The translations under genes and the position numbers were made by a program. This document shows, in pieces, positions 1-12,495 of a DNA stretch of 64,000 nt (its first letter is position 1; every line of letters begins with the position of its first letter). Under the pieces are notes generated by a model. It made no database searches. It saw only the letters and a program-made list of their open reading frames with translations, and was not told where the DNA came from. The stretch is from Sesamum alatum. Lineage: Eukaryota > Streptophyta > Magnoliopsida > Lamiales > Pedaliaceae. The DNA lies in contig JACGWO010000012.1 in NCBI GenBank assembly GCA_034509735.1, forward strand, positions 18,629,188 through 18,693,187. The letters run 5' to 3'.

Positions 1-827
1 TTAAAAAAAACAACGGCATTTCAAGGGCAACAGAACAAACTATCGCTGCCATGACATGCATGAGGATAATTATATATATCATCCATTGATGTAGCACACA
101 AAAAACTGAGAAGCAGCAGTTATTTTCAATGCAGTAAAGTGACAAGAAAAGACGATACATCAGAGTATACATAGTATAGCTTCTCCAGGTATCAGCTTGC
201 AGGAGAGGCCACATTATCACAGATTGGATCCCAACTAATTCAGGATTCCGTACACTTTACCTCTCCAATCTAAGCCACGTTACAAAATCCCAGGTTTACA
301 AAGTTGTAAAGGAGTTATTTCCTCTAAAATATTAGGACATTTCTCTGCACTATCCATGCGCTAAAACTACCATCATTGGAAGCCATGAGGATCATGCAGT
401 GGTCTATATCACATCAATCAGTTTATTTATCCACCAAAAAAGAGGTCAAATAAATAATCTCCAGATGCTATGTGGCTAATTAAATGATGCCACTCAGGAT
501 CAACATTAAGTAAGGAATAATTTTGTTAATGTTGACAAATGTCACTGGCAAATATAGGTAAGCTTACTTTTTTAAATTCAAGAGATCAAGTAAAAGTAAT
601 ATGAATAAAAGCAAGGGAATGTCAATCAAATTGTAGGGTACATTAGCAAGCATAACTGCACGAAATATTGGTTCAGTCCATATTGTTTACATGTATAGGC
701 AATCATCAATATTTTCAACGGTGAACAAGCATCATGTAGAAGTTAGTGACTTGAAATGAGTAATGAGAATTCACAAGAACGGCATTTGTCTTAGCAATAA
801 AGAGCTCCTTTACATAGAGATAGTTAC
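1..827 (-). other. Probable NUP107 intron 12 (no further exon seen)
   Basis: After exon 12 ends at 828 with a GT donor (GTAACT on the minus strand), no stretch in 1-827 encodes the next expected NUP107 segment on the minus strand. I read it as intron that continues out of the window. Confidence 0.55.
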
Positions 828-3800
828 CTGAATTTGCCTCTGCTGCTCCTTGCATGATCGAGTAACAGCTTCATGAACAGTGTCGCTAAATTATGTGCAG
901 GACGGGTATAACAAAATGAGTTGTCCAGAATAACAGAGAAAATAAATTCGATCATCAAGACACACTCTTACCTGGAATGAAGCTTCTGGAGAAGGGAAGA
1001 AAGATTCCTAGGTTGCTGATTCAAAACTTGAAGCGGCCAACTATCTAGTCCACTTGTTGACTGAGAAGCAAGGTCTCCTTGCCCTGGACTTCTCTCAATT
1101 GCTTCTTCAAAACTCTTGAATTGATCCATTCCCCCAGGTCGGAGCCGAGCTACCTCAATATCAACTTGGACATCAAGCCATGACTTGGCCATTGCCCAGC
1201 ATGCAGACTGAAATAGAGCAACCGACAGTATGAACAAAAAGTGTAAGAACATGAATTTTACGAAAGACTGACTATACCTCCCAGTCAGTACAAACGGGAA
1301 GAAGGCGCTTCAGATTGCTACATTGGGCTGCATATACTGCTCCTTCATACTTCCCACCATCTTGCTCAGCAATTTTCTTTTCAATACGACGAGAAATCAG
1401 GAAAAAACCATACTAGTAAATACATAACATTGACAACATATTAGTTAGAAAAATCTGCAGATTTCTATAACTAGGACTTAATATGCTAAAAATCGGCAAC
1501 CATCATTCAATATGCTAAGATTCTCAGCACCCAGCACTCAGCACTCCATGCTCAATAAGATTTTTAGATATCTCGCATAGTTAAGTGCATCAGTTTTAAA
1601 GCCTAAATAAAGCAAGGGAGATTTTCCAGGGCCAGAACCAAGCAGTTAACATGGTGGCCATGGGTTAAGGAAAAGAGGAGTAGGTTAAATAACGAAGCAG
1701 CTACAACATTGAAGAAGAGCTTCAATTTACCTTCCACATATGTATACCTGATTCACAAGCTAAGAAATCATTTTGATTAACTTTTACTTACTTCGGATGC
1801 ACAATAGGAGGCCCATTTCCAAAGACGCCATTGATGACCGATTCCACTTTCTAGTTCAATGGCTTGCAGCAATCTGTTCTTGCCATTTTTTTCAAGGGCT
1901 TCAAGGGATGGGAATAAATTGAGCCCCCCGAAGGAACATAAACTCGCAGCTCTCCATGGCTGACAAACCAAAATGTTGTGGATAAAGAAAGAAGGTAACA
2001 TAACTCTCAAACTTTACAACAGATCTTCATACCTGTCCAGCAGACCTGCAAAGATTACATGCCTCTTCTAGTCTTCCAGCTCTCAGAAGAGTCCAGACAT
2101 CTTCTAGAAGAGATTCATCTTGTTTCTGTCACAAAGAATATGCCTTTAATACAACTGAATATGAACATACAGATTAATAACAGAATTGGTAAAAAGAAGT
2201 CAAAGCAAGCAACATATCAGCATATAACAGTAATTTTAAGCAATAAATGACCCAAACGTTGTTGTGCATGCATCAATTATGTAGCAACTAAAAGAACCAG
2301 AAATTTTAAAGTTATAGATGACAGTAAGTTAAGCTACATATCGGCCATTATCTAAAATTTCATGCACAGGCCAAAACTTCTTCTGCTTAGGGTGTACTTT
2401 GTCATCAGGCAGCTGCTGAGTATTTTCACGCGTTGGAGCATCAAAATCCAAGTGATGAATTGTCTTCAGATTTGAGCCACCTCTTTTAAGATGTCGTTGA
2501 GTATGATTCCAAACTCCAGAGCTTGGGAGGTAAGTGCCCACATGAGATCCTCTGACCTGAAGAAAAAAAATGAAAGCAGCTGCTAAGTATATATATAACT
2601 CTAGTCAAGACTATTTGTAGGTTACTAGGTTATACAACCTTAAATTTTAGCACACTTTGCTACACATTATAAAATCAGAGTGGCAACAAAGCACTGTTCA
2701 CAATTACAAGCTTATAGGGTCAATCCATACTGCGATAAAATGTATATATACTCCTACCTGTTAATACTTTGGTTGGTTCATGATGTTAACCATTTTGTCA
2801 ATTGCCTTATATCCTTAGCAAGGAGCAAACATTTTTCTGCATGAGCAACCTCAGTCACACTCCTAGCTTCTAAACACATACAATAAGAAGGCAGGCCAAA
2901 TCCGAGTACCCTATCTGAGGATATTATCCAATAAGAAGGCACAGAAATAATACCAGCAAAACAATTATATTAACATGCAACGGCTCCAGTCTAATCCATT
3001 GAAAACACTGAGCAATCTAGTGATCACCAATAAAGTCTATAAATCACAGTTATTGCAAAAAAAACATAAAACAGGAAAGTGGGAATTCTTCTTCTCTTGT
3101 TATCTGGGAAAACAAACATTTTTCCGCATGAGCAACCTCAGTCACACTCGTAGCTTCTAAACACATATAAAAAGGCATGCCAAATCCGAGTACCCTATCA
3201 GAGGGTATTACCCAATAAGAAGGCACAGAAATAACACCAGCAAAACCATTGAATTAACATGGCATGGCTCCAGTCTAATCCATTGAAAATACTGAGCAAT
3301 CTAATCATCACCAATAAAGTTTATGAATCACAGTTTATTGCAAACAAACGTAAAACATGGAACTGGGAATGCTTCCATTCTCTTGTTTATCTGGTAAAAC
3401 TGAAAAGATACTGAGACAGCCATCACCTTGTTATCCAAATCAAGTGCTTTGGACGCTAATCCTTCAAGCCATTGAACAATCCTGAGGCATAATTGCGCTG
3501 TATGATTTACCGAAACAAATTGGCATGCCTCCAAATGTGAAGTTGTTGGAAACTGTCATAGAGCATTTTAATTCAACTTAGATATTTGAAGATAATTTCC
3601 ATGATAAAGAATATGTTCAAACTGTAGTAAGGCCCCAAGGACAAGTCACTAATGAGTAATAAATTCAAACCAAATTCAGCCATGCTATGGTATATGATAA
3701 TAAACATTCATAATTAATTCAACAGATGGTTGTCAATCACCAGCATTAGATTTTCAGGGAGTTCTTCATTTCCTGCAAAGAAATAACAAAAGACTTTAGC

Positions 3801-6800
3801 CTCAAACATTAAATTTCAGAAAGGTTAAAATAATAGAGGTCCCCAGCATGTAATTGGAGAAAGAACAAGAATTAACTTCATAGATGAAATGTTCAAGCTA
3901 CATAACTTAAACTTACTGTCTTGCTGCAACACTAACCAACAAGCCATACAAGATGTTTTATTCAAGATGGAGAAATTCATAATTGTCTATATAGTCTAAA
4001 CTCAAAATGGAATTTTCACTGATCAACTTCAGTTTGGAGCCTGAAAAGTCAAAGATCTAAAATTAACTGATTCAGTATTTAAGAAAAAAATAATTTATTA
4101 CTGAAACAAATAACTGAAATTTATGGAATAAGTCACGGGATAGATGAAATGATTGACAACTGGCTTTTATTCTGCATAAAAAGAAATTACAGGTGACAAA
4201 TCACCTTTTGCCGTACAATTCAATAATGTGGAATAATTGCTGTAATGCAATCATTCTAGTTTCATCTAAATATATCATTTGTATGCAGCTCATTTATATG
4301 CATCCTATGGGTCAACTTGATGAAAATAAGTCATTGTTCATTTAAGGACTTCCACATATGACAAAGAGAGCAAACAGCTTATGAGGAAATACATGGAGAA
4401 AGGAGATACAAGAATAAAAGCAATTAATTTGCGTAAATATTACATTACCTTTCCCGTAAAGGTACCACAAAAGAGACCAGGAAGCAGCTTCATCCAGCAA
4501 GAGCGGAGCTTTCTGCCTCATCAATCTATCCTCAACAATTCTGTACCTCTCATTGGCACCATATCTGCAACAAAAATGGCAAGATGTGGCCAGACTATTA
4601 GGTTGGCACTATAACCAATTAAGATATCTGAAAATTCTTAAAAGTGTTTCTCGAAAAACTGAGGCAGCAAATAATGGCGGACATCCAGGTAAACAAGGAA
4701 CGAGTTATATATAGAAACTTGCAGTAAAACACTTTATATGTAGAAGTTTGAGAGTGAATCAATAGTTTACAACATGAGCTATAATGTGTCCAAGATTCTG
4801 GTGAAGGGAAGAAAACACTATTCATAAAGCAGGTGCTCAACTAATTTCTTTTCAACACAAGAGCATCCAGATATAAGAAAGAAATCTAACAATGTAAGCT
4901 AAATAGCAATCATACAATTAACTTTTGCAAGGACCAAATATCATCAAGTTGAACTTAAAGACCACCTAAAATTTCCTCCCACGGTGCCACCAGCCCGGTT
5001 CCAAAATGGAAATGGATAATAATGAAAAACTTAAGTATTCAAGTAAATACCTAATTGATTCTGAAACACTCCGGCATGAACTCTCAAATTGTAGTATCAG
5101 ATCAGGCTTAGGCATCAACCCTGCAGTATACGAGAAGCGAACTTCCAAATCAGATTCTCACATAAACAAAGGTCATGATTGGAAGTGTGTCAAAGCTGGA
5201 TTTAAGTATTGATTCATCTCCCTGTAGAATAGACAGACAATGTCCCAGGAAAAGGTTCATGAAACAGGCATAATTCTCCAACTGGTTGTAGGAAAAGCAG
5301 ATGCATCTCAACCAAAGATGTGGCAAAAAAACAAAAACTTGTGCATTCATAACAAAGAGACAGGAAATACTAGTGTGACTTGCGGATCCAACCAGCTAAA
5401 ATGAAATCATTGGCCATGAAGTGAAACTTAAACCATTTGTTGCTAAATGTTGACAAATATCTAAACACTGAGTAATTATCAGATCTCTAGTACAGTGATT
5501 TCATGAGACAAGTGTGACAAATCATGCTATGCAAACAAGATCATGGGTTAGTTTTATGCGTGATTATATTAGAAATCCAGGATTCAGTGCAAGGCTATTC
5601 CATCCAAAAAATTTCAACGCTCTCTTCTGGAAACAAGCACGAAATACCCATGTTTAGTGCTTTCAAGAGCAGCTTGACCAGCTGGTAAAGTTCCTAGGAG
5701 TGAGTATAATTACACATCTCATGAGGTGTAGAAATTAATTTTTGACATCTTACAAACACAATTGAATTCAACTATCTGTCTTGTCTAATCTAGCAAACAG
5801 CCTACTGGAGACTTGAAATGATTCTATCCAAAGCAATATCCAAAGAGAAGATCTAGAAAGTAACTTGCAACACAACCCATCCAAAGCTCAGTCTTATAAG
5901 CAGAATAAAATATGTATCTGCAGAAATATCCAACAGATGATTAGCAGAAGAGTCAAAATGTTGGCAAAGCATCTTCATCCAAGCACCTTGAAGACCAGAA
6001 TCCAGCAAAGAAGCAAATAAAGAGAAAGTAGTATCTGCACTTTCAAGTTGCTCGTGCTCTTCCTGCTTGCAGACCTTTAGGGATTCACTTCCCCTCCTGC
6101 GTATTGCATCAGCAGCACTATCAAACCTGGATAGTCCATGACTATCAAGGGATGTTCTCCTCCTAGAAACGGATTCAAAAGGTGTTCCCCCAATCTCCGT
6201 GTCAAGACTCTCAACCTCATTCTTTATATTTTCGAGAAAAAGCGCAGCATTACTAAATCTTGGGGCTGAATTATCATGATGTGGAGACAGGCTTGACCCT
6301 GGATGTCGTTTCCTGGTCATGTTAACTTTGCTTTAGTTCCAGTATTCGATCAAATAAAATCCATAAAATTAAGAAACTAATGTTTTCATAATCTGCAAAG
6401 AATTATCCCTTCTAGATCATAATTCCTCTTAATCAATAAAATCTGCACACTTTTGCTCACCATGGATAAATCTACTGATGACCTTAAAAAATCCATAAAT
6501 GAAGTAAAATAGCATATAGACAGATACAATAATTACTCCAACAATATCAGCACAATCTCTGTACGCCATTGCTTAATTTCGCATATTCCACTACAGAAAC
6601 TTCATGAAATACAGCAGTTTCACCCACAAAAAGACCTCCAAAAATTCAGAAAGCAGCAGAAGCCGGGCATTTTCATGTATGAAACCAAATAACGTGGCAC
6701 CGAAAAAGGTACAGATTCTGGCCAAGCCCCATCAGGGGACTGCGATTTTTTTATTTTTTTCCAAACGCATATCAGAAGTCCTTACTATACCAAATAGAAA

Positions 6801-6968
6801 TTTAAATAATTAACCACTGTTAACAACTCACAAGCTCGAGATTGTATTTCTATTGCACTCATAGACATTGTAGTATTAAATCAAATACCCGTATCGACGG
6901 AAGCGCTCTCTGCTGCTAAGATCCTCGGGATCAAAATAGCTCGGAGAAGTCTCCATATCCACCTCCAT
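828..6968 (-). CDS. NUP107: Nuclear pore complex protein NUP107, N-terminal half (12 exons, partial)
   Basis: Scaffold nucleoporin of the Y (Nup107-160) complex at the nuclear envelope. I built the exons from splice sites and frame, reading leftwards: 6889-6968, 5987-6312, 5051-5120, 4449-4564, 3741-3772, 3427-3552, 2398-2556, 2033-2125, 1792-1959, 1278-1376, 972-1207, 828-885. These sum to 1,563 nt (521 codons), all introns are GT-AG and no stop occurs. The start is MEVDMETSPSYFDPEDL, as in plant NUP107. Conserved stretches follow in the expected order: LFLENIKNEV, LLLDEAASWSLLW, SHLEACQF, HHLDFDAPTRE, LEDVWTLLRAGRLEEAC, AIELESG, CWAMAKSWLDVQVD and WPLQVLNQQPR. The family is about 1,080 residues in plants, so roughly half is present and the rest lies beyond the left edge. 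The exon 7 donor (AAA|GTACAC) is weak but required by the frame and by family alignment. The family assignment rests on recalled conservation, not a search. Confidence 0.92.
2826..3399. repeat. Tandem duplication of ~287 bp inside NUP107 intron 6
   Basis: Two adjacent direct copies, 2826-3112 and 3113-3399, start with CAAACATTTTTC and share the same order of landmarks: GAGCAACCTCAGTCACACTC, CCAAATCCGAGTACCCTAT, CCAGTCTAATCCATTGAAAA. They look roughly 85-90 % alike by eye. The second copy ends about 28 bp inside the intron from the exon 6 donor, so splicing signals were not duplicated. Confidence 0.85.
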
Positions 6969-7130
6969 AGCTGCAGAGATTACCACAGCAGTGAAGGTTC
7001 CTTGAGATTCAGTGAGGTGTAAAGTGTTGGATTTTCGCTCAAACCCTTATTTAGGGTTTTACGCGCGGGAAGGGTTTTATTCAGTGATTATTTCAGTAGA
7101 GCTGGTTTAAAGATTTAAAGAGGGGCGTGT
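6969..7130 (-). promoter_or_regulatory. NUP107 5' leader and core promoter
   Basis: Upstream of the NUP107 ATG the minus strand carries a telo-box AAACCCTAA (7051-7059) facing an inverted partner (AAGGGTTT). An E2F-like TTCCCGCG (7064-7071) lies 5-12 bp further upstream. Both motifs are known from promoters of plant growth and cell-cycle genes; their role here is inference. An AT-rich TTTAAATC stretch lies about 50 bp further upstream. Confidence 0.5.
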
Positions 7131-7311
7131 TTGTTCGTGCATTTATCGAAAATGAATAAATAACCGTTGGAAATGTAGGCAATTCCCCAATTTTTCTTAT
7201 GTTTTATTTTTCTTTTTTTGGGAACTTATGTGGAGTTTACTACTACTTTGGGTGATTTCTTAATTAAAAAATCTCGATAATTGAAAGTTCCTAGTTTGTA
7301 TGTTGTTTATA

Positions 7312-7570
7312 GGGTAAGTTGCAAACACTCTTCTTGTATTAGATGTATTGGGTATTTTGTACCCCGTGTAAAATAAATATGCAACTAACCCCTATATGTT
7401 ATTAAGATTGTTTAAAATAGTCCCATACTGCAAGGGGTGAAGTGCATAGACGTTCTATACTGTTGGTTTGGTGTTTTTTAATGTGTGAATAGCAATTTAC
7501 CTACCTGTATTAGTTAAAAATAGTGATTTACCCCCTCTGTGTTATATAAAAGAGCAATTTACCCTCTGTA
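7312..7570 (+). repeat. MULE1 left terminal inverted repeat region
   Basis: A cluster of tract pairs of the type GCAATTTACCnnCCTGT and GATTTACCCCCTCTGT. It matches the reverse complement of the repeat at 11289-11325 and also matches the distant MULE2 end at 47164-47243. Confidence 0.6.
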
Positions 7571-8595
7571 AGTGTAAAAATGATACAATTTAAACGTATG
7601 TTTAGATGTAAAAAGACATAAATGCTCCCTTTATATTTGAGCCCCAAAATATTGACTTTAACATGACAGACATTAGAGAGACAGGTTGAAGGAATTTTTT
7701 GAAAGAGAATACCGTAGATCTGTAGAAATGTGCAATACGTTGCAAAAAAAATAAACATTTGCATGAATCTTAGCCTAAATTCTGTGTGAGTCTAACCCTA
7801 AACTAGAGAGGTAACATTGTTTAGTTTTTTGTGGGGTTAGGGATCGAAAGAAAAAAAGGATTTGTGGTTATGAAAGAGGCAGTTTTAGTGGAAAACAAAG
7901 TTTAATACATACCATTCTAGAGAAGATTGTGAAAGAGGCGATTCCAATATTCGTTCAAAAGCGGTATATACGATTTTTTGAATTTTTTTATGGGTTCATT
8001 TTTTTCAAATCTTTCTTATTTCTCATTTTTCTTGTACTTTTTTGTGTTTTACAAGACTATTCTACACTGCAGATGAAGTCTTATGCTAAGTATTGAAAAA
8101 ATGAAGGTTAGTAACAAAGATCCCCTTTTCTATTTTTAGGATTTTTGGTTGTTTGTTGATTGGTATGCTTTTATAGTAAGAAATGTATATATCTATGTGT
8201 ACATGTGAGTGGTATGTATTTTATAGTAATTTAATTATAATATTTAATGGTTTTAAGAAAAATTATTCTATTTTATTGTGTTTATTAATGGTTATGTCTG
8301 CCATGTGGTAGGCATTTTGTTGTTAGTGTTTGTTTGATCATTGTTTATGCTTTTATGTTTATGGTTTTATTATTTATGCTTTGTGGTCCCCCTTTTATGC
8401 TTTGTTGTTAGACTCATTTTATTGTTTATGCTATGTGGTCTCCCAATTGGTAACGAATACCAACTTGGGATTGTGTGTGGAGCAATTGCTTTGAATATAT
8501 GTGCATTTTACCTTGTTGTATTTAATGACTCTAATACACGTTTTTCTTTTCCATTTTTGTTTCTTCTACTTGTGTGCAGAGTTTTGAAACTCAAT

Positions 8596-10985
8596 ATGGA
8601 GTTTTTGGTCGGGTGGACACCTTGTGTATACTCCTAGTCCTAAATACATACGGGGTAGACACGTGTATGTGATGATGTTGACCTACATTACTTAGGATTG
8701 ATTGAACTGGGGGGGGGGGGGGGAATGTATGAACAATATGAGGAAGAAATAATTGTTGAAGTTTTTATTATAAAATACCAAGGATGAGGTTGTTAAAAAA
8801 ATGAATGTCCAGACCTTTGTTGTGTTGATTTACAAAATGCAAACAAAGGTTTGGATGCTCCTGGTTGAAATTTATGTGGTTGAGGAAGAAGAGAAGCCCA
8901 TTCTAGAGGTAGATAGTAAGGGGAATGAAATTATAACTCAAAAGGAGGAGGAAATCCAGGGTTGTTAGAAGGGATAAACTTTGATGATCTGGATATTAAT
9001 GTTGAGGAATTTGAGGGAGTTGCAGGTGAAGTCAGGAGGGGGGGGGGGGGGGGGGGAGGACAGGGCTTGAGGGAGATGGTATATGTGAAGAAGGGGTTGC
9101 CATAGGGGTCGAGGGAGAAGGGTAGGTCAAGAGGGGGTTGAGAATGGGCTAGAGGGAGAAAGGGTAGGTTAAGAAGAAGTTGCAAATGGGGTTGAGGGAG
9201 AAGGTGTAACTAAAAACATTGGGGGGATGGGGTCAAGGAAGAAGGTGTAAGTGTGGTTAAGGGACTGAACAAGGGTAAAAGAAAAATTATTGAAAATCAA
9301 AATTTAGCTGACATGTCAGAGTCAGAGTTTGATGACTCCTCTGACTCTAATTATGTGCAACTTATTGAAACATTTAATGATAGTGATGAGATCCCTATTT
9401 TGTGTTCAGGAGACCTTGAAGATTCTAGTGATGCTGACATCTTCATGAGTAAGAACCCTCGTAAAAAGCACTTGATGGAAAAACTGAGGAAATTTGTAAA
9501 GAAACAAAGAAAATTGAAGAAAAAGAATATTGAAACAGTTGATGTGGTTGAGGAGGAAGAGTGGTATAGTTATCTTGGGGATGAATCAGAAATTGAGGGT
9601 CTACATGTGTCTGATGCTGAAGTTGATGAAGAGGGAAATCCTAAACACCCTGTGTTTAAAGAAAATACATGTAATTGGAATTGTTGGTTGGGTTAACTTA
9701 TGAAAATGCTCAGCAGTACAAGAGGTTTTAAGAATTAGTGTGTAAGACAAGGATATGACATTGAGTTTTCAAAGAATAAAAATCGTAGGATCACTGCTAA
9801 GTACAAACATGAGGGGTGTAAATGCAGAATCCATACATCGCCATTATGAAAGGTCCTACTTTTTAAATCAAAACCATTAATGGTGAACACACTTGTGAAA
9901 GGACTTATGATAACAGTCTTGCCAACTTTTCTTATTTAGCCAAAAGGATGGAAAATCTGGTAAAGGACAATCCAAACATTCCAGTCTCACAATTGAATAA
10001 TACAATCCTCAGAAAATGCAATGCGGAAGCCACTAGATGGAAAGTAATAAAGGCAAAAAGGGTTGCGCTTAAGGCAATAAGGGGGCAGATTCACAACAAT
10101 TTGAAAAATTGTGGAACTATTGTGAAACAGTTAGGAAACACAACCCTCGGTCAAAATTTATACTAAGAAAGGTTGAGGGTTTAAACCCTCCTGTGTTTGA
10201 AAAATTACACTTCAGTTTGTTTGCAATGAAAGTCGCATTCATGTCTGGTTGTAGGCCAATAATTGGCCTGGATGGCTGCTTTCTAAAAACCTGCTATAAA
10301 GGGCAATTGTTGGCGGCTGTTGGGAGGGATGGGAATGACAATATGGTTCCCATAGCCATTGTTGTTGTATGAATTGAGAATAAACAGACATTGCAATGAT
10401 TTTTGTAGGAGTTGTTAGATGACAAAGGGATTGGGAACTACACAATAGAGTTTCATTTCAAATAGACAGAAAGATTTAATTAAAGCATTGAAAGAACTGG
10501 TGCCTAAGAGTGAACATAGGTACTGTTTGCTACACATGTACCAGAACTTCAAGATGAAGTTTAAGTCTTAGGAGCGTAAGCAATATGTTTGGAAAGCTGC
10601 ATCAACATCCAATAAAATGAACTTTGAAACATATATGAAAAACATTGAAGAATCGGACCCTAAAACACCAGCTTCAATTGATACTGCATCTGAGTGGTTG
10701 AAGAAAACACATTATGATCATTGGTGTAGGTCTAATTCAGTCTAATTTTGGACAAAAAATCTTAGAAACATGTGATTTCTGGACACTGATTTGTTGGTTT
10801 CAACTGCAGGAAAGAGTGACTTATGAAGGCCCTAAAAACTCAGCATTGTTGAGAAAACGAGGAAAACACACCTCAACACAACAATTAACCACAAACCCAC
10901 CACCTGCTATAGCTTCTTCAAGTGCAAATGTAGTCAAGAAGAGGAACAAAATGCCCACAATCGACCAAGTCTTGCAAATATTATA
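8596..10985 (+). pseudogene. MULE1 MuDR-type transposase, broken
   Basis: Pieces in family order: a start MEFLVGWTPCVYS (8596-8637, then a stop); an acidic/basic N-terminal segment (9253-9696) rich in D, E and S; a MuDR DNA-binding segment around 9700-9860 (YDIEFSKNKNRRITAKYK...CKCRIH, in several frames); then the catalytic domain. That domain has WNYCETVRKHNP and CRPIIGLDGCFLK with the first catalytic Asp (10109-10372). It continues with RQKDLIKALKEL and EHRYCLLHMYQNFK up to about 10745. The second catalytic Asp is Asn (codon 10461-10463). The region that should hold the third acid and the SWIM zinc finger is deleted. A tail with VKKRNKMPTIDQVLQ follows (10714-10986). Several stops and frame changes rule out activity. 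Confidence 0.85.
8709..9056 (+). repeat. Two long G homopolymers in the MULE1 N-terminal coding relic
   Basis: G(15) at 8709-8723 and G(19) at 9038-9056. The second sits in a degenerate Gly/Glu-coding repeat (GAGGGAGAAGG-type units, about 9040-9240). The homologous part of MULE2 has the same degenerate repeat but no G tract. Confidence 0.85.
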
Positions 10986-11288
10986 GATAAGGCTAAGAAC
11001 AGGCCTTGGAGGCCCTGATCTGAAGTTTTGTAATGGTTATTGTCTTTTAAGTATGGAAGAACATCAATTATATTAGGTTTGTTATGGTGGAATCATGAGG
11101 GATGCACCCACTGTCTATTTTTGTTTTTGAGGTGCAAGTGATGGGTTTTTTGTGTTTTTGTTGCGGAACAATGTATCATGGCCTGCTGAAAAATTCTTTC
11201 CTATAATACAAGGTATTTATCTGCTTTTGAAATCTTTTGTTGTTCAATTATGAACTTATTCAGATATTTGTACTTTGTCCTAAAAACA

Positions 11289-11656
11289 GGGGGTAAATTG
11301 CCATTTTTGGCTAACACGCTACTTACAAAATTCATTATATAATATAAATACATTAACAAACAATAGTTTATTAATTTCTAATATAAGTAATTAAACATAA
11401 GCTTACAAAATTTTGAACATACAGATAGGTAAAGTGCTATTTAGTCTGAAAATTGTACAGTTATAATGGAAGGGTAAATTATCTTTATACTACCCACAAT
11501 GCTTGAACCAGCAGCACATAAGGCGTGTGCATGACACTTGGTGCCAAACGGATCATTTTTGCTAATTTTTTTAAAAGTACGAGGGTTTAATTTTTAATTA
11601 CAGGGGGATAAATTGCCTATTATAGCTATTACAGGAGGGCTCCCTACAATTTACCC
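11289..11656 (-). repeat. MULE1 right terminal inverted repeat region
   Basis: GGGGGTAAATTGCCATTTTTGG (11289-11310) and AGGGGGATAAATTGCC near 11605 point in the opposite direction to the left-end copies. The end CAATTTACCC is at 11656. Confidence 0.6.
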
Positions 11657-12495
11657 GTTTTTTAACCTATGTAAATAGAATTCTACCATTAACTTCTGAA
11701 TTAAAATGATTGAAGCTTTAATTATCTCTAATTTTATGTTCCTCTCATTTCTATCTATACTTATGCTCCATGTCTCACCAAATCAGCTAATAAATTAAAA
11801 TGTTCGCCCCGGCAAGGAATGTGAAATTGTCGAAAATGTGAAGTAAGCATTAGATTTGAGGTTTGCATCCACTTCATTTTGTGATTGCAATGCCAAAGAA
11901 AAATTAGGGTGGTTTAATCACAAAGAAAACGTTCGAAAGATAAATTGTATTATTGTTGCAGATTTCAAATTATAATTTCTTTCAACAATTAGAGCCAAAA
12001 AGTGCCACTTGCTCTCCAAGTGGTGTTCTAGTTAATTTTCCAACTGGAGTTATGGTGAAGACCCATTTTGCTTTGGATTTGAAGAACTTTCGGGGATTGA
12101 GAACAAGATAAAGATGCTGATTTTGAAGAAGTGGTTTCAAAAATGTCAAAAATTGGTTCTTCTTCTTCGGTGGGACAAAAGAAAAAAAATGTTAAAAATC
12201 AATTAATTTTTGGATAGAAGTTGGTACTGTGTTGTTCATCTTGGTTTTAGTTCTTTGATGAAGTCAAAATGATGTTATTTGTTAATGCAGTAATATTTTT
12301 AGATCAATAAATTCTTTTTTTTAATTTGTCATGTTATCAGTTTGCACTTTATATTAATTTGCAAAAAGTGTATTAAAAAACATTAATTTGCAAAATGTAA
12401 CAAAATAAAAATTATTTTGCTCTTACTGAATCATTTTGAGGTTAAAGTTTTTGGATGTTAATGAATGATGTAAAAAAAAAGTGAGATGTTAAAAA
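11657..12495. other. AT-rich spacer between MULE1 and Copia-1
   Basis: No credible coding sequence. There is a short perfect hairpin (CCACTTG-CTCTC-CAAGTGG, about 12006-12024). A-runs at the right edge serve as the Copia-1 target. Confidence 0.5.

Larger units (their letters stand above)
7312..11656 (+). mobile_element. MULE1, Mutator-like DNA transposon, decayed
   Basis: A MuDR-type transposase relic (8596-10985) lies between related inverted terminal sequences. The left side holds AGCAATTTACC and GTGATTTACCCCC (7487-7570), with an outermost GGGTAAGTTG at 7312. The right side holds GGGGGTAAATTGCC (11289-11325) and ends with CAATTTACCC at 11656. The outermost ends match as GGGTAAGTTG against GGGTAAATTG. 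Candidate 9-bp flanks are TTGTTTATA and GTTTTTTAA, too different to call a target duplication, so the exact ends are uncertain. The element starts about 240 bp upstream of the NUP107 leader. Confidence 0.72.

Noticed and set aside
1..827. Further NUP107 exon
   Set aside because: No minus-strand segment encodes the next expected conserved block with usable splice sites.
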